The notes under the pieces are model-generated. The model was not told the origin of the DNA and did not search any database. It worked only from the letters and a program-made list of their open reading frames with translations. 64,000 nucleotides of DNA, taken from assembly GCF_001468285.1 (NCBI RefSeq), contig NZ_LNSB01000008.1:52225-116224 (forward strand), read 5' to 3'. Shown piece by piece: positions 26,329 through 35,358 of this stretch. How positions within the stretch are numbered: position 1 is the stretch's first letter; each line of letters begins with the position of its first letter. The position numbers were made by a program, and so were the translations under genes. The stretch is from Sphingopyxis sp. HIX (GTDB taxonomy: Bacteria; Pseudomonadota; Alphaproteobacteria; Sphingomonadales; Sphingomonadaceae).

Positions 26329-26754
26329 CTACACCAGCCGCCGTCCCGTCACCGCCACCGTTGCGCACGCCGGCGTGCCATCCTTGCCCGTGCCGTTCAC
26401 CGACAACGCAATCCGCCCGCCACCCTTTGCCGCCGCCTCGAGCAACTCCTGTCCGATATCGTGGATGTCGATCTTCATCCGCCGGCTCCACGGCGAGCCG
26501 GGGTCGCCCGCGAGGTCGCCGATGCGGATATAGACGAAGCGCCGCTCGGGCCCCTCGCGCCGCACCTGGTCGCCGAAGAACTTCGGCCCAGGCCCGACGC
26601 GGATCGTAAAATCGAAGACCAGCGGCTCACCCGCCACCGACGCCTTGGCGTCCAGCGGCCCGCCGTCCTTGTCCTGCAGGCTGTGGCGCACCCCCGCGAC
26701 CGGCCGCTCAATGACGATCCGCATCGCGACCTCGTGCTGCTCGACGCGCACCAT
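26329..26754 (-). CDS. DUF5990 family protein
   Basis: 141 aa. Motifs RIVIERPVAGVRHSLQDKDGG, FFGDQVRREGPERRFVYIRIGDLAG and WSRRMKIDIHDI recall the DUF5990 family; function unknown. It lies 3 bases after the EmrB stop and probably reads through from the efflux operon. Alternative start: the internal Met beginning MRIVIER at residue 11. Confidence 0.7.
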   Translation of the reverse strand: MVRVEQHEVAMRIVIERPVAGVRHSLQDKDGGPLDAKASVAGEPLVFDFTIRVGPGPKFFGDQVRREGPERRFVYIRIGDLAGDPGSPWSRRMKIDIHDIGQELLEAAAKGGGRIALSVNGTGKDGTPACATVAVTGRRLV

Positions 26755-26757
26755 ATT

Positions 26758-28350
26758 CTAATGCCCCATGTCCGCCGCCGACGCCTTTTCGGTCCCCGGC
26801 TTCGGCGGGCGCAGCAGCAGCACCAGCGGCACCGACGCCAGCGTCACCCACATCATCAACCAGAAATCGTCGATATAGGCGACCATCGCCGCCTGGCGGT
26901 TGATCTCGGCATTGACCATCGCCATCGCGGCGTCGCCCGCGATGCCGAAACGGTCGGCGGTCGACGGGTCGAGCAGGCTCGTCGAGCTGTTGGTGACATG
27001 CGCGACCAGATCCTCGTGGCTCGTCTGGATATTCGCGCCGAGCAGGGTGGTGACCGTCGAAATCCCGACCGACGCGCCGATGCTGCGCAGCAGATTGAGC
27101 AGGCTCGACCCGTCGGTGCGATATTGCGGGGGGATGGTCGCAAAGGCCATGGTGTTGAGCGGGATGAAGATCAGCCCCATGCCCAGCCCCTGGACGACCC
27201 CGCTGATGATCACCGGCTGCATTCCCATTTCGAGCGACCAGTGGCTCATCTGCCACAGCGACAGCGCAGCGATGAGCAGGCCGGAACCGACCATCCAGCG
27301 CGCGTCGATCCGGCCCAGCATCTGCCCCGCGAACCACATGCTCGCAAGGATGCCGATCCCGCGCACCGCGAGCACGACGCCGGTGTCGATCACCGGCCAG
27401 CCGAAAAGGTTCTGCAGCATCGGCGGCAGCAGCGCCATCGACGCGAACATCACGACGCCGATCACGATCATGAAACCCATCGCGGTGACGAGGTTGCGGT
27501 CGGCGAGCATCTTGCGGTTGAACAAAGTGTCGCGCTTCGACGTGAACAGATGCACCGCGAACATCCACAGGCACGCGATCGCGACGCCGCATTCGATCCA
27601 GATCTCGATGCTGTCGAACCAGTCCTGGTGCGCGCCGCGGTCGAGCATCAATTGCAGCGCGGCGAGCCCCAGCGCGAGCATCGAGAAACCGAAGAGGTCG
27701 AACTTGCGGTCGCTGGTGCGCGTCGCGGGCAGCAGCGCCCACATCATCGCCAGAGTCAGCAGCCCGACGGGCAGGTTGACGTAGAAGACCCAGCGCCAGT
27801 TGACGCTCTCGGTCAGCCAGCCGCCGAGCACCGGGCCCAGGATCGGCCCGATCATGATCCCCATGCCCCAGATCGACATCGCGCGCGCCTGTTTGTCGGG
27901 CGGGTTGATGTCGAGCATCACCGACTGCGACAGCGGCCCGATGAAGGCGGCGCTGATCCCCTGCAGGAAGCGAAAGGCGACCATCTGCTCGAGCGACTGC
28001 GCCGCGCCGCACGCCATCGAGGTGACGATGAAGCCCGCGATCGCGGCGAGGAACAATTCGCGCCGCCCGATGCGGTCGGCGAGCCAGCCGGTGATCGGCA
28101 TCGCGATGGCGCTCGCGAGGATATAGCTGGTGAGCACCCAGGTCACGGTCTCGCTCGTCGCGCCCAGCGCCGATTGCATGTGCGGGATCGCGACATTGGC
28201 GATGGTGGTGTCGAGAATCTGCATGATCGACGCGCCCATCACCGCGACCATCAGCAGCCCGCGATAGCGTACGCGCTCGTGGAGGGGGATGGAGTCGTCG
28301 GCGGGCAGCGCCGCGGCGGGCGAGCGCCGGGGGAGGGAACGGCTGGCCAT
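26758..28350 (-). CDS. DHA2-family MFS multidrug efflux transporter (EmrB-like)
   Basis: 530 aa with 14 predicted membrane segments. DHA2 motifs: YILASAIAMPITGWLADRIGRRELF (motif A) and GPILGPVLGGWLTESVNWRW (motif C). It exports hydrophobic compounds across the inner membrane together with the HlyD-type adaptor upstream, in a MarR-controlled operon. The gene closest downstream is a DUF5990 protein. The gap to the adaptor gene is 191 bases and filled by a palindromic repeat pair. Confidence 0.93.
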   Translation of the reverse strand: MASRSLPRRSPAAALPADDSIPLHERVRYRGLLMVAVMGASIMQILDTTIANVAIPHMQSALGATSETVTWVLTSYILASAIAMPITGWLADRIGRRELFLAAIAGFIVTSMACGAAQSLEQMVAFRFLQGISAAFIGPLSQSVMLDINPPDKQARAMSIWGMGIMIGPILGPVLGGWLTESVNWRWVFYVNLPVGLLTLAMMWALLPATRTSDRKFDLFGFSMLALGLAALQLMLDRGAHQDWFDSIEIWIECGVAIACLWMFAVHLFTSKRDTLFNRKMLADRNLVTAMGFMIVIGVVMFASMALLPPMLQNLFGWPVIDTGVVLAVRGIGILASMWFAGQMLGRIDARWMVGSGLLIAALSLWQMSHWSLEMGMQPVIISGVVQGLGMGLIFIPLNTMAFATIPPQYRTDGSSLLNLLRSIGASVGISTVTTLLGANIQTSHEDLVAHVTNSSTSLLDPSTADRFGIAGDAAMAMVNAEINRQAAMVAYIDDFWLMMWVTLASVPLVLLLRPPKPGTEKASAADMGH

Positions 28351-28363
28351 CAGCGCGCCTTTG

Positions 28364-28517
28364 CCCTCTTCCCTTCAGGGGAGAGGATATGCAGGCTTGC
28401 GAGCTTGCTCGCTAGCCGGAGTTGGAGAGGGGGAGGGAAGCTGCTTGCCCCTCTCCAAGCTGCGCTAGCTCCTGCGGAGCAAGCTTCGCTATCCTCTCCC
28501 CTGAAGGGGAGAGGGCG
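28364..28517. repeat. inverted pair of CTCTCCCCTTCAGGGG-type palindromes between emrA- and emrB-like genes
   Basis: CTTCCCTTCAGGGGAGAGGAT at the left and its mirror ATCCTCTCCCCTGAAGGGGA at the right, enclosing GCTTGCGAGCTTGCTCGCTAG-like and CTAGCTCCTGCGGAGCAAGC-like units. The dyad could fold the intercistronic mRNA. Confidence 0.75.
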
Positions 28518-28541
28518 GGTGAGAGACGGCGCACCCACGCC

Positions 28542-29660
28542 CTACTTCCCCGCCACCGCCCCGCTGCCGGTGAGCACCCGTACATCGGCCGACAGCCCGG
28601 CGATCATCTCGCGCGACGGTTTTTCGTCGAAGGCGATCTTGACCGGCACGCGCTGCGTCACCTTGACCCAGTTGCCGGTCGCGTTCTGCGCGGGGAGCAC
28701 CGAAAATTCGCTGCCCGTGCCCGCGCCGATCGTCAGCACATGGCCGCGGATCTTCAGCCCCGGATAGGCGTCGAAGCTGATTTCGGCGCGCTGGCCGACG
28801 CGCATGTCGGCGAGGTCGGTTTCCTTGAAATTGGCCTCGACCCACGGATGCGCGGTGTCGACCAATGTCACCGCGGGCAGCCCAGCGACCATCATCTGGC
28901 CGATCTGCAGCCGGTCCGACTGCGCGACGCGCCCCGCGCTCGGCGCGCGCACCTCGGTGCGGCCCAAATTCACCTGCGCCTGCGCGCGCTGGACGCGCGC
29001 CGCCTCGACCTGCGGGTTGATTCCGCTCGACGGGCCCGCGGCGAGCTTGACGCGCGCCTCGGCGGCGGCTGCTTCGGCTTGGCGCACGCGCTCGCGCGCC
29101 TGACTCACTGCGTGGCGCGCGGCGTCATAGGCGGCCTTGGTGGTGAAGCCCTTTTCCATCAGCGCGGCCTGCCGCCCGAAGGTCACTTCGGCGAATTTCA
29201 CATCCTCGCGCGCCGCGGCGATATCGACCGCGCTGGTGTTGGCGCTCGCTGACAGATTGCCGACCTCGACCTCGGCCGCATCGATCGCCGCGGTCGCCTG
29301 TGCGACATTCAGACGGTAGGGCTCGCCGTCGATGCGGAACAATAATTGCCCCGGGGTGACGTCCTGCCCGTCCTTGACCGCGACCTCGGTGATCCGCCCG
29401 CCGACTTCGGCGGCGATCGAGACCTTGTCCATCTGGACATAGGCATTGTCGGTCGACACCGACCCGCCGCTGGTCAGCCACCAGCCCGCGCCGCCCGCGA
29501 TGAGCATGGCGGGCAGGCCGAACATCAGCAGGCGCGTGCGCCACGTCGGTTTCGTCGCGGCATCGGTCGCCGCGGCGGGCTGCGGCGGCGGCACGGGATC
29601 GGCCTTGGGCGGCTTGGCCTCTTCGGCCTTGGCGGGAGCGGTGGCGGAGAGCTGGGCCAT
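28542..29660 (-). CDS. HlyD family membrane fusion protein (EmrA-like)
   Basis: 372 aa from ATG 29660, which overlaps the MarR stop (TGATG). A proline/alanine-rich cytoplasmic tail (residues 1-40) is followed by one transmembrane segment (LLMFGLPAMLIAGGAGWWL), lipoyl half-motifs (AAEVGGRITEVAVKDGQDVTPGQLLFRID), an alpha-helical hairpin and a beta-barrel. It bridges the EmrB-type pump to an outer-membrane channel not found in this window. Confidence 0.93.
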   Translation of the reverse strand: MAQLSATAPAKAEEAKPPKADPVPPPQPAAATDAATKPTWRTRLLMFGLPAMLIAGGAGWWLTSGGSVSTDNAYVQMDKVSIAAEVGGRITEVAVKDGQDVTPGQLLFRIDGEPYRLNVAQATAAIDAAEVEVGNLSASANTSAVDIAAAREDVKFAEVTFGRQAALMEKGFTTKAAYDAARHAVSQARERVRQAEAAAAEARVKLAAGPSSGINPQVEAARVQRAQAQVNLGRTEVRAPSAGRVAQSDRLQIGQMMVAGLPAVTLVDTAHPWVEANFKETDLADMRVGQRAEISFDAYPGLKIRGHVLTIGAGTGSEFSVLPAQNATGNWVKVTQRVPVKIAFDEKPSREMIAGLSADVRVLTGSGAVAGK

Positions 29661-30106
29661 CAGATCGTCTCTTTTTCTTTTTGGCATTCGCGGCGGGAGA
29701 GGTTGGCGCGCACGCGCTCGACCAGCGCGGCGAGCGTTTCGCGCTCGGCCTCGCTCATCCCTTCGGTGGCTTCGGCGACCGCGGCCTTCGCGGTCTGGCG
29801 AAGGTGATCGAGCAGGGGTTCGGCCTGCGTCGTCAGGTACAGCTGCCACGCGCGGCGGTCGGTGGGGTCGGCGCGGCGCTCGACGAGCGCGCTTTCCTCC
29901 AGCCGGTCGATCATCCGCGACAGCGTGATCGGCTCGACCTCGATCAGTTCGGCGAGCGGGCCCTGCCTTATTCCGGGGTAGCGCGCCAGATAGGTGAGCA
30001 CGCGCGACTGCAGCGCGGTGATGCCGCTGTCCTTGGTGCGCGCGTTGAAATCGCGGCGAAACATCCGCGCGGTGTCGTTCAGCAGGAAGCCGATGGTCTC
30101 ACTCAT
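29660..30106 (-). CDS. MarR family transcriptional regulator of the efflux operon
   Basis: 148 aa. Winged-helix with LAELIEVEPITLSRMIDRLEESALVERRADPTDRRAWQLYLT, the classic MarR wing. It is first in the operon with the HlyD and MFS genes, as in emrRAB/mexR-like systems. Inference: it represses the operon from the palindrome just upstream and is released by pump substrates. Confidence 0.92.
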   Translation of the reverse strand: MSETIGFLLNDTARMFRRDFNARTKDSGITALQSRVLTYLARYPGIRQGPLAELIEVEPITLSRMIDRLEESALVERRADPTDRRAWQLYLTTQAEPLLDHLRQTAKAAVAEATEGMSEAERETLAALVERVRANLSRRECQKEKETI

Positions 30107-30112
30107 GGCATG

Positions 30113-30138
30113 CGATATAATAGCAATTGCTACTATAT
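30113..30138. promoter_or_regulatory. MarR operator palindrome
   Basis: Perfect 12-base palindrome TAGCAATTGCTA (30121-30132) extended to ATAATAGCAATTGCTACTAT (30117-30136), AT-rich in a GC-rich context, 11 bases before the MarR ATG and between divergent genes. The most likely binding site of the MarR protein; may also affect the divergent gene at 30215. Confidence 0.75.
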
Positions 30139-30214
30139 GCAAGATCATGCTGCGCGGCACTGTCGCCAGCTTCCGCAACATCGACAAATCGCCCGCCGCC
30201 GCTAAGGTGCGATC

Positions 30215-30862
30215 ATGACCCTCACCGCCGACCTCTTCTGGTCGTTCCGCTCGCCTTATTCCTATCTTGCGATCGCCCGCTACCGCGCGCTCGCCGCGAG
30301 CCACGACCTCGCCATCAACCTGCGCCCGGTCTATCCGCTCGCGATCCGCCAGCCCGACTTTTTCGAGCGCAACCACCCCAACTGGCTGAGCTATACGATG
30401 CGCGACATGATCCGCGTCGCGCAGTTCCACGGCATCCCCTTCGGCCCGCCGCGCCCCGACCCGATCGTGCAGGACATCATGACGCGCGAGATCGCCGCCG
30501 AGCAGCCATATATCTATCGCCTGACGCGCATCGGCCAGGCCGCCTCACGCCGCGGCAAGAGCCTCGCCTTCGCGCATGAGGCGGCGCAGCTCATCTGGGG
30601 CGGCGCGGTCGACTGGCACCTCGGCGACCATCTCGCGGGCGCCGCCAAGCGCGCCGGGCTCGACCTCGCCGAACTCGACGCCGAGGCGGAGCGCGACGCC
30701 GAGGCGCTCGACACCGAGATCGCCGCCAATCAGGTCGCGCTCGAAATCGCCGGTCATTGGGGCGTGCCGACGCTCGTCTTCGACGGCGAGCCCTTCTTCG
30801 GGCAGGACCGCATCGACATGGCGCGCTGGCGCATGGAGCAGAAGGGCCTGTTGCCGCGATGA
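30215..30862 (+). CDS. 2-hydroxychromene-2-carboxylate isomerase / DsbA-like (GST-kappa) protein
   Basis: 215 aa. LFWSFRSPYSYLAIARYRAL contains the conserved serine that replaces cysteine in the kappa-class GST/HCCA isomerase branch of the DsbA fold. The C-terminus has the cis-proline region HWGVPTLVFDGEPFFGQDRID. It may isomerise aromatic intermediates using glutathione; no aromatic pathway genes are nearby. Overlaps the next gene by four bases. Confidence 0.85.
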   Translation: MTLTADLFWSFRSPYSYLAIARYRALAASHDLAINLRPVYPLAIRQPDFFERNHPNWLSYTMRDMIRVAQFHGIPFGPPRPDPIVQDIMTREIAAEQPYIYRLTRIGQAASRRGKSLAFAHEAAQLIWGGAVDWHLGDHLAGAAKRAGLDLAELDAEAERDAEALDTEIAANQVALEIAGHWGVPTLVFDGEPFFGQDRIDMARWRMEQKGLLPR

Positions 30863-31608
30863 CCGACCCCGTTTTTTTCGAAGCGCGCGACGGCGTGCGC
30901 CTCGCCGTGCGCGAACTGGGCACCGGCCGTCCCGTCGTGTTGCTCCACGGGCTCTTTTCGAGCGCCGAGGTCAACTGGATCAAGTTCGGCACCGCGGCGA
31001 AGATCGCCGGAGCGGGCTTTCGCGTGATCATGCCCGACCTCCGCATCCACGGGTCGAGCGAAGCACCGCACGAGGAAGAATTCTACCCGCCCGACATACT
31101 CGTCCACGATCTCGAAGATCTGGTCGCGCATTATGGCCTCGACGATTTCGACCTCGGCGGCTTCTCGCTCGGCGCGCGGACCAGCGTGCGCGCGGTCGTC
31201 GCGGGCATGCGGCCGCGGCGGCTGATCCTCGGCGGCATGGGGCTCGCCGGCCTCGCCGGCTGGCAAAAGCGCGGCGCCTTCTTCAAGCGCGTGATCGCCG
31301 AATATGAAAGCGCGAAGCGCGGCGACGACACTTGGCTGTCGATCCAGTTCATGAAGACGATGAAGGTCGATCGCATCGCCGCGGGGCACCTCCTCGACAG
31401 TTTCACCGACACCGCGCCCGAGATGCTCGCCGCGATTACCATGCCGACCTTGCTCGTCTGCGGCGAGCAGGACCAGGACAATGGCTCGGCCCCCGAACTC
31501 GCCGCGGCGCTCTCCGACGCACGGCTGGTGACGATCCCCGGCACGCACATGTCGAGCGTGACCCAGCCCGAAATGGGCGACGCGATGGCGGCTTTCCTCG
31601 CGGCTTGA
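30859..31608 (+). CDS. alpha/beta hydrolase
   Basis: 249 aa. Oxyanion region VVLLHGLFSS, nucleophile elbow GGFSLGAR (Ser), acid in CGEQDQDNG and catalytic His in GTHMSSV. Substrate unknown. Its ATG overlaps the preceding stop, forming a two-gene unit with the isomerase. Confidence 0.88.
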   Translation: MTDPVFFEARDGVRLAVRELGTGRPVVLLHGLFSSAEVNWIKFGTAAKIAGAGFRVIMPDLRIHGSSEAPHEEEFYPPDILVHDLEDLVAHYGLDDFDLGGFSLGARTSVRAVVAGMRPRRLILGGMGLAGLAGWQKRGAFFKRVIAEYESAKRGDDTWLSIQFMKTMKVDRIAAGHLLDSFTDTAPEMLAAITMPTLLVCGEQDQDNGSAPELAAALSDARLVTIPGTHMSSVTQPEMGDAMAAFLAA

Positions 31609-31682
31609 CCCTGTCCGCGGGCGGGTCCAAACAGCCGTCATAGCGCCATAGAGCGCCCCCACCAGATGAGGATCGCACCCCC

Positions 31683-33533
31683 ATGAAAGCCATGATTTCG
31701 ACGATGTCGCTCGCCCTGTCGCTCGCGCTCGCCGGCCCCGCGCTGGCGGCCGGAAAGGCGAAGGACAAGCCCGCGGCAGCCAAGTCGACGCAGCCGACCG
31801 CAGCCGATGCAGACGCCTTCATCGCCGCCGCCGAAAAGGATCTGTTCGACTATACGGTCGAGGCGAGCCAGGTGAACTGGGTCAACGCGACCTACCTGAC
31901 CGAGGACACCGACGCGATGGCCTCGCGAATCAACGCGGTGGGTACCGAAAAGGCGGTCAAATACGCGCTCGAGGCCGCGAAATATGCGAGCGTTCCGGGG
32001 CTCAGCGAGGACACCAAGCGCAAGCTCGACATATTGCGCAACGGCCTCGTCCTTCCCGCACCGACCAAGCCCGGCGCCGCGACCGAGCTCAACCGCATCG
32101 CGACCGACCTCCAGTCGCAATATGGCAAGGGCCGCGGCACGCTGAAGGGCAAGGAAATCTCGGGCTCGGACATCGAGGCCGAGATGGGCAATCTCCAGCA
32201 CACCCCCGCCGAATTCGCCGAAATGTGGACGAGCTGGCACGACAATGTCGGCGCGCCGATGAAGGGCGACTACGCCAAGCTGGTCGGCATCGCCAACGAG
32301 GGCGCGAAGGAGCTCGGCTTCGCCAACACCGGCGCGATGTGGCGCTCGGGCTACGACATGCCGCCCGAGGAATTCGCCAAGACCACCGAGCGGCTTTGGC
32401 AGGAAGTGAAGCCGCTCTATATGGCGCTGCACACCTATGTGCGCTCGAAGCTCAACGAGAAATATGGCGACGCGGTGCAGCCCAAGACCGGTCCGATCCG
32501 CGCCGACCTGCTCGGCAATATGTGGGCGCAGGAATGGGGCAATATCTATCCGCTCGTCGCGCCCGCGGGCTCGGGTGACCTCGGCTATGACATCGGCGAC
32601 CTGCTCACCGAAAAGGGCAAGGGGCCGCTCGACATGGTCAAGGCCGGCGAGAATTTCTATTCGTCGCTCGGCATGGAAGCGCTGCCCGAGACCTTCTGGA
32701 AGCGCAGCATGTTTACTAAGCCCGCCGATCGCGAGGTCGTGTGCCATGCCTCGGCGTGGGACATCGACAACAAGGACGACATCCGCATCAAGATGTGCAT
32801 CAAGGTGAATGCCGACGATTTCGTCACCATCCACCACGAACTCGGCCACAATTATTACCAGCGCGCCTATAAGGAACAGCCCTTCCTCTACCTCAACGGC
32901 GCGAACGACGGCTTCCACGAGGCGATCGGCGACTTCGTCGCGCTGTCGATCACCCCGCAATATCTGGTGGACATCGGCCTGCTCGACGAGGCCAAGGTGC
33001 CGAGCGCCGACAAGGACACCGGGCTGCTGCTGCGTCAGGCGATGGACAAGGTCGCCTTCCTGCCCTTCGGCCTGCTCGTCGACCGCTGGCGCTGGGGCGT
33101 GTTCGACGGCACGATCAAGCCCGCCGACTATAACAAGGCCTGGACTCAGCTGCGCACCCAATATCAGGGCATCGTCCCGCCGGGCCAGCGCCCGGCCGAG
33201 GCCTTCGACGCGGGTGCGAAATTCCACATCCCGGGCAACACGCCCTACACCCGCTATTTCCTCGCGCGCATCCTGCAGTTCCAGTTCTACAAGGCGGCCT
33301 GCGACCAGGCGGGGTGGAAGGGGCCGCTCCACCGCTGCTCCTTCTACGGCAACAAGGAAGTCGGCGCGAAATTGAACGCGATGCTCGAAATGGGCGCGTC
33401 GAAGCCCTGGTCCGATGCGCTCGAAGCCTTCACCGGCAGCCGCGAGATGTCGGGCAAGGCGATGGCCGAATATTTCGCGCCGCTGAAGGAATGGCTCGAC
33501 GAGCAGAACAAGGGCAAGCCGACGGGGTGGTGA
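31683..33533 (+). CDS. M2 family peptidyl-dipeptidase (ACE-like metallopeptidase)
   Basis: 616 aa with a cleavable signal peptide (ISTMSLALSLALAGPALAA). Zinc motif HHELGHNYYQRAY with H385 and H389, and the third ligand Glu in DGFHEAIGDFV. Bacterial M2 enzymes remove C-terminal dipeptides from peptides in the periplasm. The substrate-binding FHIPGNTPYTRYFLARILQFQFYKA region is intact. Overlaps the next gene. Confidence 0.93.
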   Translation: MKAMISTMSLALSLALAGPALAAGKAKDKPAAAKSTQPTAADADAFIAAAEKDLFDYTVEASQVNWVNATYLTEDTDAMASRINAVGTEKAVKYALEAAKYASVPGLSEDTKRKLDILRNGLVLPAPTKPGAATELNRIATDLQSQYGKGRGTLKGKEISGSDIEAEMGNLQHTPAEFAEMWTSWHDNVGAPMKGDYAKLVGIANEGAKELGFANTGAMWRSGYDMPPEEFAKTTERLWQEVKPLYMALHTYVRSKLNEKYGDAVQPKTGPIRADLLGNMWAQEWGNIYPLVAPAGSGDLGYDIGDLLTEKGKGPLDMVKAGENFYSSLGMEALPETFWKRSMFTKPADREVVCHASAWDIDNKDDIRIKMCIKVNADDFVTIHHELGHNYYQRAYKEQPFLYLNGANDGFHEAIGDFVALSITPQYLVDIGLLDEAKVPSADKDTGLLLRQAMDKVAFLPFGLLVDRWRWGVFDGTIKPADYNKAWTQLRTQYQGIVPPGQRPAEAFDAGAKFHIPGNTPYTRYFLARILQFQFYKAACDQAGWKGPLHRCSFYGNKEVGAKLNAMLEMGASKPWSDALEAFTGSREMSGKAMAEYFAPLKEWLDEQNKGKPTGW

Positions 33534-34369
33534 GGCGCCTCGCCCTGGCAATGCTGGCGTGCGGCGCTGCGATCCATGCGATCGCTGCGCCGCCGCCGCC
33601 ACCGCCGCCGCGCAACGATCTGCCGATGACGCTCGACGGATATAATATCGTCGGGCTCTATGGGCGCTACGCCGACTGGCTGGAACGCCACAAGGGGCAG
33701 ATCATCGATGATGCGATGAAGGATATCCCTGACAGGCCCGGATATCGCCCTCAGGCCCAGATCGTCACCTACAAGAAATTCAGCGACTATGGCCATTATC
33801 AGTCGGGCGAGATTCGCGGCTATTGCCGGGCGGTGGGCCAATGGGACGTCGATCGCAACGACTGCCTGTTCGTCTTGCGCAAGGTCAATATACCGGTGGC
33901 GGCACTCGACGAGCATAGTCCGCTCGGCGAATTCTTCCGGCAATCCTTCGATCCTGCGACGCTCGTCGCCGCGCTAAGGCGCGAAGGTATCGAGCCGGAT
34001 TCGGACGTGTGGTCGCTCGATGCCGCACGGATCTTTTCCGAACTCCCGTCACCGGCAACCGTGCTTCGGGCCAACATAAGGACCGAGCTGGTCGATTCGG
34101 CCCAATGCCCGCAAATGCAGGCGGAACTGTCCCGCCTCGAGGGCAAGGACATGGCTTATGCGGTCGATATGACGGGCGTGGGCAAGGATGGCCCGGTAGA
34201 GGCGCCCGCACCCCATTCGATCATGCGCGAGGACGCGTTGCATATCCGGACGGCGAAAGGCCTCGTCACGGTTATCGGGAAGCAGCGCAGCATGTATGAC
34301 ATGCTAAGCCCGCTCTATGCTGCGGTGGACGACTGCGCGGAACAGCTCGCGCAAAAGGCGGCTCCCTAG
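33530..34369 (+). CDS. hypothetical secreted protein
   Basis: 279 aa from GTG 33530, overlapping the M2 stop by four bases (GTGA). Signal-like start RRLALAMLACGAAIHAIA followed by a polyproline run (PPPPPPP). Four cysteines (RGYCRAVGQ, RNDCLF, QCPQ, DDCAEQ) may form disulfides. No recognisable family. The overlap implies co-expression with the dipeptidase. Confidence 0.7.
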   Translation: MRRLALAMLACGAAIHAIAAPPPPPPPRNDLPMTLDGYNIVGLYGRYADWLERHKGQIIDDAMKDIPDRPGYRPQAQIVTYKKFSDYGHYQSGEIRGYCRAVGQWDVDRNDCLFVLRKVNIPVAALDEHSPLGEFFRQSFDPATLVAALRREGIEPDSDVWSLDAARIFSELPSPATVLRANIRTELVDSAQCPQMQAELSRLEGKDMAYAVDMTGVGKDGPVEAPAPHSIMREDALHIRTAKGLVTVIGKQRSMYDMLSPLYAAVDDCAEQLAQKAAP

Positions 34370-34373
34370 CGCA

Positions 34374-34706
34374 TCATGTCGCTGCCGTTTCGACAGACTG
34401 CTTGAACCGCGCCAGCCGCGCGCTCGCGGCGGCGGCGTGGGGGCCGATCCAGCGGTCGTGGATGTCCTGGATCGGCATCGCGTTGAGATGGTTCCAGCGC
34501 TCGCGGCCGCGGCGCTCGGCGATCACGAGGCCGGCATCTTCCAGCACTTTGAGATGTTGCATCACCGTGCAGCGGTCGATGTCGGCGAAATGCCCGCACA
34601 GCGCGCCGGTCGTGAGCGGCTGGTCCTTCAGGTCGTCGAGAATCTGCCGCCGGACCGGTGAGGCGAGCGCCTTGAAGGTTGCGTCGAACGGGTCGTGAAT
34701 TGACAT
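34374..34706 (-). CDS. ArsR-type winged-helix repressor
   Basis: 110 aa from ATG 34706; an in-frame ATG at 34724 lies within the operator. HTH: FKALASPVRRQILDDLKDQPLTTGALCGHF, then VMQHLKVLEDAGLVIAERRGRERW. No metal-binding cysteine cluster, so it is of the stress-type ArsR group that pairs with SRPBCC proteins, as the divergent gene at 34755 does. Convergent with the preceding gene. Confidence 0.88.
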   Translation of the reverse strand: MSIHDPFDATFKALASPVRRQILDDLKDQPLTTGALCGHFADIDRCTVMQHLKVLEDAGLVIAERRGRERWNHLNAMPIQDIHDRWIGPHAAAASARLARFKQSVETAAT

Positions 34707-34724
34707 GTTATATAAATATAACAT
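34705..34724. promoter_or_regulatory. ArsR-SRPBCC intergenic operator
   Basis: ATGTTATATAAATATAACAT: eight-base perfect arms ATGTTATA and TATAACAT around a TAAA spacer, in the 48-bp divergent gap, overlapping the ArsR start codon. Likely shared operator for both genes. Confidence 0.75.
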
Positions 34725-34754
34725 AAAAGGAGGCGACTCAAGCGGAGAACGGCT

Positions 34755-35237
34755 ATGGAACTGAAATTCCGGGTGGCGGCGCGGATCGCGAAGCCGGTGC
34801 ACGAGGTGTTCGAGGCGGTCGCCGACCCCGCGAAGCTGTCGAACTATTTCACCACGGGCGGCGCGAAAGGCCGGCTCGAGACCGGCGCGACGGTCGAGTG
34901 GGACTTCCACGACTTTCCGGGCGCCTTCCCCGTCTATGTGATCGAGGTCGTCGCCGACGAGAAGATCGTGCTCGAATGGCAGGCCAGCGAGGGTGAGGCG
35001 CACAATGTCGAGGGCAGCGACCCCAAGGATGCCGATTACCGCACGCGCGTGACGATGAGCTTCAAGGGCCTCGACGACGGCCGCACGCTCGTCGAGATCG
35101 CCGAGGAAGGCTGGCGCGAGAACCAGGGGGCGCTCAGCGCTTCCTACGGCAATTGCCAGGGTTGGTCGCAGATGCTGTGTGCGCTCAAGGTCTGGATCGA
35201 GCATGGCATCAACCTGCGCGAGGGCATGTACAAATAG
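34755..35237 (+). CDS. SRPBCC / AHSA1-like protein
   Basis: 160 aa, activator of Hsp90 ATPase-like fold. RIAKPVHEVFEAVADPAKLSNYFTTGG is typical; the C-terminal GNCQGWSQMLCALKVWIEHG is conserved in ArsR-linked members. It probably binds a small hydrophobic ligand. Divergent from its likely repressor. Confidence 0.85.
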   Translation: MELKFRVAARIAKPVHEVFEAVADPAKLSNYFTTGGAKGRLETGATVEWDFHDFPGAFPVYVIEVVADEKIVLEWQASEGEAHNVEGSDPKDADYRTRVTMSFKGLDDGRTLVEIAEEGWRENQGALSASYGNCQGWSQMLCALKVWIEHGINLREGMYK

Positions 35238-35358
35238 GCGCGGCCTCCGCCGCCCGAGCATCGTGCCGAATTATACCTAGCGTGACAAAGCTTTGCCACA
35301 ATCTCCCGATAGCCCGGCGTCGGCGGCATCGACCGCCCGACGACAAGAGGGAGGATTT

